Position numbers and translations under genes: made by a program. A stretch of 64,000 nucleotides of DNA. Origin: Primulina eburnea. Lineage: Eukaryota > Streptophyta > Magnoliopsida > Lamiales > Gesneriaceae. A model generated the notes under the pieces. It saw only the letters and a list, made by a program, of their open reading frames with translations, was not told the origin of the DNA and made no database searches. The stretch's first letter is position 1; every line of letters begins with the position of its first letter. The stretch lies in NCBI RefSeq assembly GCF_022965805.1, contig NC_133104.1:24548069-24612068 (forward strand). Direction: 5' to 3'. Positions 22,958 to 35,496 of this stretch are shown one piece after another.

Positions 22958-24054
22958 AGAGACCAGCAGGCTTGCTCAAGCCTCTTCCTATTCCTGAGTG
23001 GAAGTGGGAGAATGTTATCATGGACTTCGTGACCGGGTTGCCGAAGTCAGTCAGAGGGTCAAATGCTATCTGGGTGATTGTTGATCGTCTTACCAAGTCA
23101 ACGCACTTCTTGCCTATCAAGACGACTTTCACCATGATTTAGTATGCAGAGTTGTATATCCGGGAGATAGTCCGACTTCCAGTTTCTATAGTGTCTGACA
23201 GAGATCCTAGATTCACTTCCGCATTTTGGAAAAGTATGCATTCAGCAGTGGGTACGAAGTTGTTGTTTAGCACAGCTTTCCACCCTCAGACTGATTGGGA
23301 GTCAGATAGAGTTATCCAGATGTTGGAGGATCTTCTCTGTGCTTATGTCATCGACTTTTCAGGGAGTTGGGAGTCGAACTTACCATTAGTAGAGTTCACC
23401 TATAACAACAGTTTCCAGGCATCTATTGGTATGGCTCCGTTTGAAGCACTGTATGGCCGTAAGTGTAGAACTCCTGTTCATTGGGATGAAGTAGGGGAGA
23501 GATCAGAGTTGGGTCCGGAGATTATTCAGCAGGCTGCCGATGTAGTAGTCAAGATCCGTGATAGGATGATGACTGCTCAGAGTCGACAGAAGAGTTATGC
23601 GGATCAGAGAAGGAGAGAGCTAGAGTTTGCCGTTGGCGACCATGTTTTTGTGAAGGTAGCGCCTATGAAGGGTGTCATGCGGTTCGGAAATAAAGGGAAG
23701 CTCAGTCCGAGATTCATTGGACCATTTGAGATCCTCAACAGAGTTGGGACGTTAGCTTATCGTGTTGTTCTTCCGTCGAATCTGGCCGGAGTACACAATG
23801 TGTTCCACATCTCTATGCTGAGGAAGTATATGGCAAATCCTTCGCATGTCCTGAACTTTGAGCCGTTGCAGCTTACCCCGAACCTGACTTATGAGGAGAG
23901 ACCAGTGCAGATCTTAGACAGACAGGAGAAAAAGCTTTGGAACAAGCTGGTTAAGCGAGTGAAAGTCAAATGACTTAACCATTCAGAGGAGTAAGCTACG
24001 TGGGAGTCTGAGCCACAGATGAGGAGTCGGTATCCCGAGTTATTCGGTAAGTTT
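22958..24054 (+). pseudogene. pol: Tekay integrase core and chromodomain, resuming after copy A
   Basis: The frame resumes after agaga with RPAGLLKPL. Integrase core: first catalytic Asp in MDFVTGLPK, second in SDRDPRFTS. A TAG at 23140-23142 interrupts. Where the family has HPQTDGQSER this copy has HPQTDWESDR, so the catalytic Glu is Asp and the conserved Gly is Trp. A GPF/Y-like region (PRFIGPFEIL) follows. The chromodomain (YEERPVQILDRQEKKL ... ATWESE) runs from about 23910 to 24054 and has two nonsense codons: TGA at 23971-23973, and TAA at 23992-23994. Chromodomains steer integration to marked chromatin; this one is dead. Confidence 0.9.
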
Positions 24055-24078
24055 TAATTTCGAGGACGAAATTTCTTT

Positions 24079-24091
24079 TAAGGGGGAGAGT
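24079..24091 (+). other. Polypurine tract of the Tekay element
   Basis: taagggggagagt, right before the 3' LTR. The upstream phrase 'tcgaggacgaaattt' is shared with the 46.5 kb junction of the other Tekay-like element. Confidence 0.9.
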
Positions 24092-27000
24092 TGTAGAACC
24101 CGTAAATCAGACTACGTATAAGTCATGCATAATTTCTAGTATTTAAATTAAAATGATTTTTATTGCATGAGTATTTAAATTCTTTTCTTTAAATTTAATT
24201 ATTTTATGCAGTAGTTTAATTGTTACCTTTTAAGTTAAATAAGTGAGGCCGGACTGGAGTTGGAGTATTGAGATAAAATTTAATATTAAGAAAACATTCC
24301 TAGAATTTATTTAAGATAAATATTAAGTTAAATTTAATGTAAAAGAATGTTTAAGGAATTATTTAAGTAATTTAAAGATTTAGCCATGCATGCAAGATAA
24401 TGTATTCAATTTATTAATAAACTAAAATATTTAATGGGTGGATAAAACTCTAAAGAATTAAAATACAAGATGTAAGAAATATTTTCCCCTCCATTTTATT
24501 TAATTTTCGGCCATGTCATCTTTGTAGGATTTAAATTTGTCAACTCACAATTTTGGGTATCTTTCTTTATCCCTTCTTGTCATAGATAATTCCCTCAACT
24601 TTAAACCTTCAATAAATATTAATTAAGAAATTTTCCTACCCATTTTAACTAGATAAAATAGGCCATCACCTTTGAAAGATTTAAAAAGTTTGACAACCCC
24701 TTCACTTGATTCTTTCCTTATCCATTTTTGGGAGATAAATCCCTCACCTTTTAATTCCCCAATAATTATTAATTAAGCAATATTCCACCCCACTATGATA
24801 GCAAATTTTGATCACCCCTTCTTTTTTTTAAAGATTTAATTTTTGGTTTACAACTCATTTCCTTGTTATCTTTCCTTAATCTTTTTCTAGGTAGATTTTT
24901 CCTTACTTTTAAATCACCAACAAATAATTAATTAAGCAATATTTATCCTTTGTTCCTAGACACCATAATCGACCAAGTGCACCCTAGAATTTTCCCTCAA
25001 AATCTTTTGATATCAAACCATTTCTTTATCTCACAAACTAGAAGATAGAAAGATTATTTCATTCTTTTATCTTGCAAACTTTCCCCTCATCCCTATCCAT
25101 TCCCTCCCTCTCCATTATTTCGAAAATTTCAAAGGAAATATTGAGAGAAAAATCGTGAGGTAGCTGAGGAAAAACAAGAGAGAAAAAGTAAGAAAGCGAA
25201 GCACTCCGTCTCCTCCACGCCGCGTTGTTGTTTTCTTTTGTTTTCTTCAAAACAAAATCCAAGGCATGTCTATATTTTACTTTACTCTTCAATCAATACA
25301 TATAGGTATTTTTAAACATCACATGTACATGATTTCATGCAAGAAAACCGGAATATGTAAGCAAGTTTTTTTGTAAAATTCTGCACAGATTTTTTTTAGC
25401 CTTCTTTGTGCACTTCACGTTTACTGCTGTTTTGATGGTTTAGGTGGTTGGCTAGATTCCAGGGGCTCAGGGCTGCATCTAGACATGTACTATGACATGT
25501 TAGGGTCATGTAAGAACGTAGGTTCCAGCCCCTTGTTGCAACTCTGATTGTTGCACTCCCAAGAGCAGGTTGTCCACAAGTATTATAATTCGGTGAGTCC
25601 GATATCGTATCCACAGGGAAGCTAAGGTAATTACAAGTCCACTACAATGTCTTTTTGTTTTGCTTTGTTTTTGTTTCTTTTTAATTTTAATTTTTTGAAT
25701 CTTTAATGGGTAAATTTTAATTGTTTCAAATTTTAATTTAAGTAGTTGAGATTAAAGGATCCACTCTTGATATTTTAATAAAGTTAACATTAACGAACAA
25801 TATTGAAATCCACTTAATAAAATGGTTCCAATATATTAAATAATCATATTTATGTTATATTATATATTATTATCTTATAAGTATATAATATATATCAAAA
25901 CTTATAAATATGGTCAAGTATTTATTGTGCTATATATATTTATAAACACTAAATCAAGGTTCCCACTTTAAATGGTTGGTAAAACCAAACTAACATTTAA
26001 ATGGTACCAAGAAATTAATATTATGATATATTTATATATAGTAAATCAAGGTTCCCACTTTAAATGATTGGTAAAACCAAACAAACATTTAAATGGTTCC
26101 AAGAATTTAATATTATAATATATTCATATATAATAAATCAAGGCATCCACTTTAAATGGTGGGTAATACCAAACTAATATTTAAATGGTTCCAAGAATTT
26201 AGTGTAACATATAGCAACAATAAATCAAAACTCCCACTTATAAGTAGGGTATAAAATACTTAAAGAAATAAATATAACATAAACAATAAATAATGATTAA
26301 ATAATATAAAACATAGATTCTTATCTTTTAGTAACCTTATTATCATGCCAAGAGTTTCACCTTTTCATCTCAACTTTAGGAAGTTAGCTATTAATTATTC
26401 AAAGTGTAAAACTTTGAATATGAAATTATCATGCTAATTATATTTCAATGAAGAAATAAAGGAAAAATATAGAGAGAAATATTATGAACTCAAAGGTTTT
26501 TTCATAGAATGAGAGATATCTCAATACATTACAATGCACCCCTATTTATAGCCAAATTTGGGGAGACAACCACAAATAAAATATTATTTTTTTACACAAA
26601 AGTCTTCATTGGTGTTCCAAGATATTATATTATATTACACATCACTTTTGAAAATCTTCTTCTCCGAATTTGCTTCTTCACATAAAAAGAAACATGTGGA
26701 AAATTGAGTTGTCTAGTTGTGGTATTTATTTCAAACCATTTGACCAAGTAATTTGAGATATATGGTCAAAATACTAGAGCATGGTAAAACTGCCACTCCT
26801 TTAGTAACTTTATTTGTTGCTTAATTTGATCCCACTTGTGAGAAGATTTTTATCTCATGCTTGCCATCAATATTGTAGATATTAACATCAACTTTCTACA
26901 GGTCCAAGAATCATCTTAATCCCATTTGAAACTCCAAGTTTATTCTTGTTTTATCGAACCTGTAAAAAATAGTAAAAACTTGTAATTACACAACAACTTA

Positions 27001-28980
27001 TATTTTATACAATTTATTATAAAACATATAATATTTAAACATTTAATAAAACAAAAACTATATATTTATATTATAAAACATTTAATTAATGTACAATTTT
27101 TATGTTTATCACCCTTATACGCTCGAGTTAGAGTTTTGACAGCAACACCCCAAACATGTCACTTTGTGTCTCGAAATTGGCATGTGTATTGCCTAAGGTG
27201 GAGATTCCGATCTTGGCTGCCCTAGGGGCTGTAGCCATGGTTAGAACCTCTCCTTGGCATGTCTAAAACGTGACCAAGTAAACCTTTCAAGGCTTGGTCC
27301 ATGGTTGCATCAGTTTTTAAACAAAACAAGAACATCCCCCTTCGATCTCCTCCTTTTTCTGCATGTGTAACTTTGGCTTCATTGTATTCTCGTGTGGATC
27401 TTGTTTGGCCTAGGGCCCTTAGCCATGGTTCATACCATACCTCTTGATATCTATATCAAGCCATGGTCAATCAAATGGCCACTGGAAAGGTCCATGACAG
27501 CAAACGAAGCAATTCTCCCCACGCGCGCAGGTTTGCCTCTCGGGTGGGAGTTTCGGGTTGTCCATGGTGTGGTTTGGATTGTGGCTGGTCCAAGCCATGG
27601 TCTAATCCAACCCTTAGGATGTCGGAAAGAGGTTCTGGTCGGTGGTTCAAGCCCCAATGGCCATTAGCCTTGCAAACGACGCAAGGAAACGCTAACACAG
27701 CTGCTGTATTTTTGACAGCAAGTTGTGCTGAGGTTCAGAGGTGTGTTTCGAGTTCTTGGTTGGCTTTTAGCCTATGGCCTTGGATTGGACAGTGCCTCAT
27801 CGAGTTAGGAAGGTCATTTTTTTGGCCGTTTGTGATTCGGTTAAGTTTAGAGGTCGTACGAGAATTTACGGTGTAAGGTGCAAAAATGACTCTCGGAAGA
27901 GCGTTTTATGTTTTTGGCCTCCATTCAGCAAAAATTCGAGTATTGTAATTTTAGGAGCATTATTTCATCATTTTAGGTGCATTTTAAATCATGGCTAAAC
28001 GATGGTTCGATGTTGGTTCGGGTTGGTAAGAAGCCATGGTTAAATACTAAGTCATTGGGCGTAATGGTCTCGTGTTTGGATTCAATTACGATGTGTTCGT
28101 CAAGTTAAAATCTTTTGCATATTTTCATGTTAGAATTAGATTGCAGCGAGCCTGGGAACGATCTAACCCATTTGGTAAAATAATACATGATATTTAATTA
28201 AGTTACTTAATTATATTATGTGCAAAAATATAAAATATTCATTTTTCAGATTTATGCGATATTGCTTGTGGCCACTTCATTATCATGGGATTAATACTTC
28301 ACCCGCTAGTCACTTACCGGTTCAGTTCAGTTCATTTATTGGTACGGATATCCAATCCAAGGGCTGTGATGATCTCTACCGCCCAGTATACTGCGGTTTA
28401 GTCTGATCAGGCGATCCATTTCAGTTCAGTTCAGGGGCCATTTGGGTAGAACATATTCTCAACATAAAATTACGACATGTTATTTTATGACAGGGCTCGA
28501 TTGAGCAAACATTTCACTTATGATTTTCAGTTCAGTTATGCACGTATTATAATTACTCATGACATGATATTTTTACGTTACGCCAGACTTATGATATTAT
28601 TACCTTGCATGCAATTTTATTTTTATTACTTGTTACTTATGATATATGCATGCTGAGTCTTTAGACTCACTAGACTTGATTGTTGTAGGTACTGAAGAGG
28701 TCGGAACCGTGGGCGGGGACCAATGAGCCATCTTGGGTCGGCAGTAGTAGGAACCCGAGGACCTCATTTTCAGCATTTACTATTTTATTTCAAACTCAGT
28801 TTTTATCTGTTGCTGAATTATTTTAAATTGTTATTTTGCGAACAATAATTACTTCTGCTGTGCTATTTTAAACATTTGAACTTTACTTATCAGTTTATTT
28901 TACGAAGGAGACATTTTAATTTAAAGAGAATTTTTTTAATTTTTCGGCAAATTTTCAAGTTCGAATTTCGGGCCTTTACA
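24092..28980 (+). repeat. 3' LTR of the Tekay element, split by a solo LTR
   Basis: 3306 bases once the 1578-base solo LTR and its duplication are removed, against 3269 for the 5' LTR. It holds no gene; the ORFs at 27390-27998 mirror those in the 5' LTR. Confidence 0.93.
25534..27111 (-). mobile_element. Solo LTR of the Athila-type family
   Basis: 1578 bases from tgttgca to gtttatca, aligned along its length with the LTRs of copies A and B in the same orientation as A. The duplication is cccct (25529-25533) against ccctt (27112-27116). The Tekay 5' LTR reads agcccctatacgct at the same point and gives the empty site. It has three units of the 90-base repeat and an intact TATA (26543-26551). 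It probably arose by LTR-LTR recombination of a full element. Confidence 0.93.
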
Positions 28981-28985
28981 CCGTA

Positions 28986-29513
28986 GTTATCAAATTATAG
29001 TGCTTGCAAGAATTTATTCAATTATGGTTAGCGTACAGTACGGTCCCTTCATCTCATATATCCCGACCGATTCGACAACTATTGGTATATCGAGAGTTGT
29101 CAATGAATCGATACTATGTGTAATGTCGTAGTTGCATCGATGGCTTAATATATGAAACCCCTTTCATAATTACCACCATACTCTGATAAGAGATTTCATA
29201 CTACATATACATGAGATCACATAGGATATCCATACTCGAAGGTAAGCAGTGAATCCCCGACTACATTGCATCGACTCCTATATGTTTCGAAAAACACCAA
29301 AGCTTGCCACCTGATGACCCCATGAGAGTCGGTAAAAAAGTAAAAATGCAATGCTAGCATATAGAGTCTCAATGTTGTCCTGGGTCATAAGGACTAATGG
29401 TGTACAACCATAAACTAGAATGTTTACACTCGTTAAGTGAGAACCACTTGGAAAGTCCTTTATGGAGGGTTGTTCAGTGCACTCTACAAGGAGCACCTAT
29501 CTGCATGTTCGGA
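28986..29513 (-). repeat. Copia 3' LTR, piece 2 of 3
   Basis: Matches 56146-56749 of the intact LTR, which has an extra 93-base tandem duplication. It ends at tcgga (29509-29513), the target duplication of the next insertion. Confidence 0.9.
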
Positions 29514-30193
29514 TGAAACGTCTGATCTTTTAAAATGCGGATTTTTTTTTTTTTAAAGCTCGTAGTTTTGAAATAACATTTAAAATAATCATATTTATTT
29601 GCCAACAAGAATGACGCAGTTTAAAAATAACTAACGTCATCCAAAATCAACGTAAACGTATAAAAATCATAATATCATCAACATATAAAAATTTATAACT
29701 CTTCTCAAAACTCGTAAATCATAATGCGGAAAAACATTCGGCACCTCCGGTCCCCTGATCATAATGCTCACCTGCATCACACACGCCTAGTGAGTCTAAA
29801 GACTCAACACACCTGTACCGGTAATAAAAAGTACGTATACGTAGCACACAGCAGTGAAAAATAGCATAATCAACATACATTTCACGAGTTTAAAAAAACA
29901 TGAACAAAAGTGTGTCGTGTAAAATTGTAACATGTCTCATCATGTTATCATATCGTATGTGTAACTGTGACCTGTCAAAACATGATAATAGCATGTATAA
30001 CCGTATCAGCATATACGTGTTAAAATCTTAATTTGAATTCCGTTCATTAGCTGTGACTTTCGTATTATCATGTCATCATGTCAGTCGATGGATCCATCTA
30101 CATATAACCGCGGTACCCGGTGGCGAGGGTCAACAGCGATGGCATTACCCACCTACTGAGCCCGGGCCTTACATGTCATCGTGTCATCGTGTT
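29514..30193 (-). repeat. Inverted 3' portion of the Tekay-like LTR
   Basis: Reverse complement of the LTR end seen at 31871-32168 plus 43522-43969. It starts with tgaaacgtctg, the complement of the terminal cagacgtttca, and stops at gtgtt, where a forward LTR begins. Confidence 0.88.
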
Positions 30194-32168
30194 TGTAACG
30201 TCCCGAAAATTTGAAAGTCCACGAGAACCACATGCATGCAACTTATCAAATTTCTTTGGTATTTTATAAATTTTTTTAAAGCAGTAAATGTATGTTTATT
30301 TCATTAATTATGTGTTCAATTATTTTTACGCATTTTATACATAATTCATGCATGATAGAATTTAATTCATGAAATTCATGCCTCAGGATTTCTAGGTGCA
30401 TTTCACGTTTGTACGAGGATCGGAGACCGGAGACTTTTCAGAAAAATTATTTTATTACACGATTTATTTTTATAAATTAAATTAAAGTGTTTTTAAGGGT
30501 AATTTTCAAAAATGGGAATTTTTGGGTATTTTACCCGTAAGATTTTATTTTTAACAGTACGCAAATTTTATCAAATTGGCGGACTTTTTAATGGTTCAGC
30601 TAATATTTTCAAAATCTTTCCAACACGAAATATTTTTCGGGAACGTGTTTGGATTTAATGGGCCTAATTTTAAGCTTTTTGGGCCTAAAATTCTTCCTAG
30701 CTTTTAACTAAACATTTTAGGGACCATAAACTAATTGTTTATTATATAATTATGCTACTAAACACATTTAACCAAAACCTAATCCCCTCCCCAAAGGCCG
30801 AAACTCCATTCAGATTTCACTACCCTCGGTTTCAGAGAAAAACATCAGCTGGAGGCACGGTTTTGGCTTGTTCTTGCAAAGAAACTCCCTTCGGCTTTCA
30901 CCTCGAGTCCCTCGTGTCTGTGCATCATTTCAGGCATGCTTTGTATCACCTTTGCTGCATCATACACGCTAAATACTTACTGATATGTGTGTTTTGTTGC
31001 ATAGAAATCTCGATCCAAAATATGGCATGGTGAAGCATCGGGTTTTGCTAAAATCTTTGCATATGTAGGTGTCAGGAAGGAGTCATGGGTGTTTGGTTGA
31101 GGGAGATGCCGATCCTCGGAAACATGGAGTGAATCGAGAGGGAGGTGATGGTTTCGGCTGGTTTTTATACGCGTGGCTGTGCAGCAACTTTTGCTGGGAT
31201 TTGGCTTAGTTTAGAAAGGTAGTTAGGTTCTTAATGGTGAGTTTAACGGTTGGACAAGTGGGTGTAGAAGTGAGGACCGAAAGAATTGTGAGTTTGGGGG
31301 ATATGTGTTGTAATGGGATTAGAGGATAGGGGTTGGCCGAGATTTGGGAATTTTCCTGGAGGTTTCATTCGTGGTTTTAGGGGCTTAGTTACATTGTTTT
31401 AGGAGCCTTAAGTGTTTTTAAGATATTGTAAAAAGTTGGGAATGTTTTGGTTAAGTTTCGGTTCGATTCGGTTAAGACCGGGACCTTGGTCCAAGTGGTA
31501 AAACTAATAGGTTAAGTTGGTTTTTTGGCTCAAGTTTACATTTAGGAAAGCTTTTAAAAATGTTTTGGGACATTTTAAGGAGTTTGGTAATCTTCAGGTC
31601 GATTTTAGAGGTCCAGGGTTAAAATGATAATTTTTGGGTTTCCAGGGGCAAAATGGTCATTTTGCACCCGGGGTGAGATTTCGGTCCTGGCAGCGCCCTG
31701 AGCACAAATTTATGATATTTTAAATGTTTATGCATCATGTTTAAAATTTTTACTCAATTATGCTAAATACGGTACATGCTTGGTTTAAATGAAAAATTAT
31801 GTACATGCATGCTTTTGTTTAAGTGATGAATATGATGACTCGTTTTGAAAGAAGTGATTTAGTTGTGACTAACACGATGACACGATGACATGTAAGGCCC
31901 GGGCTCAGTGGGCGGGTAATTCCGTCGCTGATGACCCTCGCCGCCGGGTACCGCGGTTACACGTAGATGGATCCATCGACTGACATGATGACAAGATAAT
32001 ACGAAAGTCACAGCTAATGAACGGAATTCAAATTAAGATTTTAACACGTATATGCTGATACGATTATACATGCTATTACCATGTTTTGACAGGTCACAGT
32101 TACGCATACAATATGATAACATGATGAAACATGTTTTGACATGTTACGATTTTACACGACACGCTTTT

Positions 32169-33679
32169 TGATAAACATAAAAATTGTACATTAATTAAAT
32201 GTTTTATAATATAAATATATAGTTTTTGTTCTATTAAATGTTTAAATATTATATGTTTTATAATAAATTGTATAAAATATAAGTTGTTGTGTAATTATAA
32301 GTTTTTACTATTTTTACAGGTTCGATAAAAGAAGAATAAACTTGGCATTGCAAATGGGATTAAGATGATTCTTGGACCTGTAGAAAGTTGATGTTAATAT
32401 CTACAATATTGATGGCAAACATGAGATAAAAATCCTTTCACAATTGTGATCAAATTAAGCAACAATTAAAGTTACCAAAGGAGTGGCAGTTTTACCATGC
32501 TCTAGTATTTTGACCATATCTCTCAAATTACTTGGTCAAATATTCTGAAAAAAATACCACAACTAGACAACTCAATTATCCACATGTTTCATTTTATGTG
32601 AAGAAGCAAATTCGAAGAAGAAGACCTTCAAAAGTGATGTGTAATATAATATTAATTTCTTGGAACACCAATGAAGACTTTTGTATTGTAATGTATTGAG
32701 ATATCCCTCATTCTATGAACAAATCTTTGAGTTCATAATATTTCTCTCTATATTTTTCTTTTATTTCTTCATTTAAATATAATTAGCATGTTAATTCATA
32801 TTCAAAGTTTTACACTTTGAATAATGAATAGCTAACTTCCTAAAGTTGAGATGATAAGGTGAAACTCTTGGCATGATAATAAGGTTATTATAAGGTAAGA
32901 ATCTATGTTTTATATTATTTAATCATTATTTATTGTTTATGTTATATTTATTTCTTTAAGTATTTTTATACCCTACTTATAAGTGGGAGTTTTGATTTAT
33001 TGTTGCTATATGTTACACTAAATTCTTGGAACCATTTAAATGTTAGTTTGGTATTACCAACCATTTAAAGTGGATGCCTTGAGTTATTATATATAAATAT
33101 ATTATAATATTAAATTCTTGGAACTATTTAAATGTTAGTTTGGTTTTATCAACCATTTAACTTGGATTCCTTGATATATAAATATATCATAATAATATTT
33201 TCTTGGTATCATTTAAATGTTAGTTTGGTTTTACCAACCATTTAAAGTGGGAACCTTGATTTAGTGTTTACAAATATATATATAGCACAATAAATACTTA
33301 ACCACATTTATAAGTTTTGGTATATATTATATACTTATAAGATAATAATATATAACATAATATAAATATGATTATTTAATATATTGGAACCATTTTATTA
33401 AGTGGATTTCAATATTGTTCATTAATGTTAATTTTATTAAAATGCCAAGAGTGGATCTTTTAATCTCAACTACTTAAATTAAAATTTGAATAATTAAAAT
33501 TTACCCATTAAAGATTCAATTAAAATTAAAAAGAAACAAAAACAAAAACAAAAACAAAAAGACATTATAGTGGACTTGTAATTACCTTTGCTTCCCTGTG
33601 GATACGATATTCGGACTCACCGAATTATATTACTTGTGGACAACCTGCTCTTGGGAGTGCAACAATCAAAGTCGCAACA
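32169..33679 (+). repeat. 5' LTR of copy B, TATA box deleted
   Basis: 1511 bases, three 90-base repeat units. At 32684/32685 it lacks 59 bases present in the 3' LTR, including ggctataaatagggg. The junction has a tgt microhomology. Confidence 0.92.
32892..32900 (+). promoter_or_regulatory. Splice-donor-like site in the LTR leader
   Basis: aag|gtaaga, the counterpart of the copy A site; a candidate donor for spliced subgenomic RNA. Confidence 0.4.
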
Positions 33680-33685
33680 AGTTTT

Positions 33686-33703
33686 TGGCGCCGTTGCCGG
33701 GGA
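33686..33703 (+). other. Primer-binding site, tRNA-Asp type
   Basis: tggcgccgttgccgggga, six bases after the 5' LTR. Same as in copy A. Confidence 0.95.
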
Positions 33704-33875
33704 AGTATAATTTAATTTCAAGTCTATTTAATTTTGTTTATAGTTTATTTTTATTTATTTGAATATTTATTGCTTTTGTGTGTTTTTATTCTTTTGCATT
33801 TGCATTTGCATGAGCATTTGGTCACGTACACTTAGTGGTCGACTCATTCGAAATAACCCTTTATTTTTACAAAAC

Positions 33876-35476
33876 ATGGCGGAAGAACCCATCCAAGAAA
33901 ATGAAGATGAAATTCAATCTCAACATGATCATGATAGACGAAGAACTCTTAGAGATCACATGAATCCTACACGTACTAGTGCACCTTCATGTCTAGTTTT
34001 TCCCCCTGATGCATCTCATTTCAATTTTAAGCCTGGTATTATCCAACTTTTACCCAACTTTCATGGCTTAGATTCTGAAAATCCATACATGCATTTACGA
34101 GAGTTTGAAGAGTGTGCAACACATATAATGATCTAAATTGTAGCATGAACACCATTCGACTTAAGCTTTTTCCTTTTTCTTTAAAAGATAAAGCTAAAAC
34201 TTGGCTACAAAATCTTAGATCGGGATCCATTCGAACTTGGGATGAATTGCAACAACAATTTTTGAAAAAGTTTTTTCCATCTCATAGAACAAATTCTTTC
34301 AAAAGGCAAATCATCACTTTCACTCAAAAACAAGGAGAAACTTTTTATCAATGTTGGGATAGATACAAAGAATTGCTTAATCTTTGTCCACATCATGGTT
34401 TTGAAATTTGGAGAGTTGTTTCTCAATTTTATGAAGGCTTAACACCTAAAGATAGGCAAATGGTTGAATTTATGTGTAATGGAACATTTGAAGATAAAGA
34501 TCCAAACGAGGCAATTGAGTATCTCGATTCATTAGCTGAAAATGCTCAAAATTGGGACACTATAGGTACAATCGAACCATCAAACAAGATTCAATCTCCT
34601 ACATCTGGTGGAGGTATGTACACTCTCAAAGATGAACATGATCTTCAAGCTAGATTTACTTCTTTGGCAAGAAAAGTTGAAGCACTTGCATTGAAAAAGA
34701 ATGATCAATTAAAATCTGTTCAAGAAATTGCGTGTCACATCTGTGATACAAGTGATCATTTTACAAAAGATTGTCCCACTTTGCCCTCTTTTAAAGAATG
34801 TCTCCATGAACAAGCCAATGTTTTGAACAATTTCAAAAGGCCAAATTTTGAACCATTTTCTCAAAATTACAATCCAGGTTGGCGAAACCATCCAAATTTT
34901 AGTTGGAGGAATGATAATGCTGCACAATTTCCGCAACCACATTTTCAAAATCAACAAAATTTTCAAAATTATGCACCTTATGTTCCTCCACCGAAAAGAA
35001 ATTTGGAAGATACATTGAAATCTTTCATTGCAAAGCAAGAGTCTATCAATACTCAAACTGCTCAAACCATGACAGATTTGAAAGATAATCTTGCTAAATT
35101 TGCATCTGCACTTAATGTTCATGAGAAAGGTATATTTCCTTCACAACCTTTGCCTAATCCCAAGGATCATCATTCACAAATTGGAACTTCTGGAACTCAA
35201 CCGATGGATCAGGTAAAATCTGTTATTACCCTTCGAAGTGGTAAGGTTGTGGAAAAATCCATTCTTGAACCTTGTGAAGATGATGATAAATCAACTTCAA
35301 AGGGTAAGGAAGTGGAACCCATAACTTGCGAAGAGGATGTTCAACAGACAGTGTCACCACCATTCCCTCATGCATTGAAAAATACAAAAAAATCAAATTT
35401 GAATTCTGATATATATGATATTTTTAAACAAGTAAAAGTTAATATTCCTTTGAAAAGAAAGACTTGTGCACTGTGA
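33876..35476 (+). pseudogene. gag: Athila gag of copy B, frameshifted and cut short
   Basis: Starts at the MAEEPIQE methionine. A single-base loss near 34112 (gaagagtg for gaagaagtg in A) moves the rest to a second frame, which then runs to 35476 with the CCHC zinc knuckle at about 34735-34775. At 35455 the frame meets a small deletion with filler and stops. Otherwise it is nearly identical to copy A. Confidence 0.92.
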
Positions 35477-35496
35477 AAAGATTAAAATAATAATAC

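Larger units (their letters stand above)
5109..28980 (+). mobile_element. Tekay-type chromovirus (Ty3/gypsy), inserted in the copia 3' LTR
   Basis: Long LTRs of about 3.3 kb begin tgtagaacccg and end ctttaca. A tRNA-Met primer-binding site follows the 5' LTR, and the purine tract aagggggagag precedes the 3' LTR. Gag, PR, RT, RNase H, IN and a C-terminal chromodomain occur in gypsy order. The target duplication is cccta (5104-5108) against ccgta (28981-28985), one mismatch. The element is dead: it has several stop codons and frameshifts. It was later hit by Athila-type copy A in IN and by a third Athila insertion, now a solo LTR, in its 3' LTR. Confidence 0.93.

Noticed and set aside
30752..31033. 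93-codon ORF that could be a small gene
   Set aside because: It lies in the LTR of the Tekay-like element; the matching part of the other LTR (about 47130-47400) has no equivalent frame.
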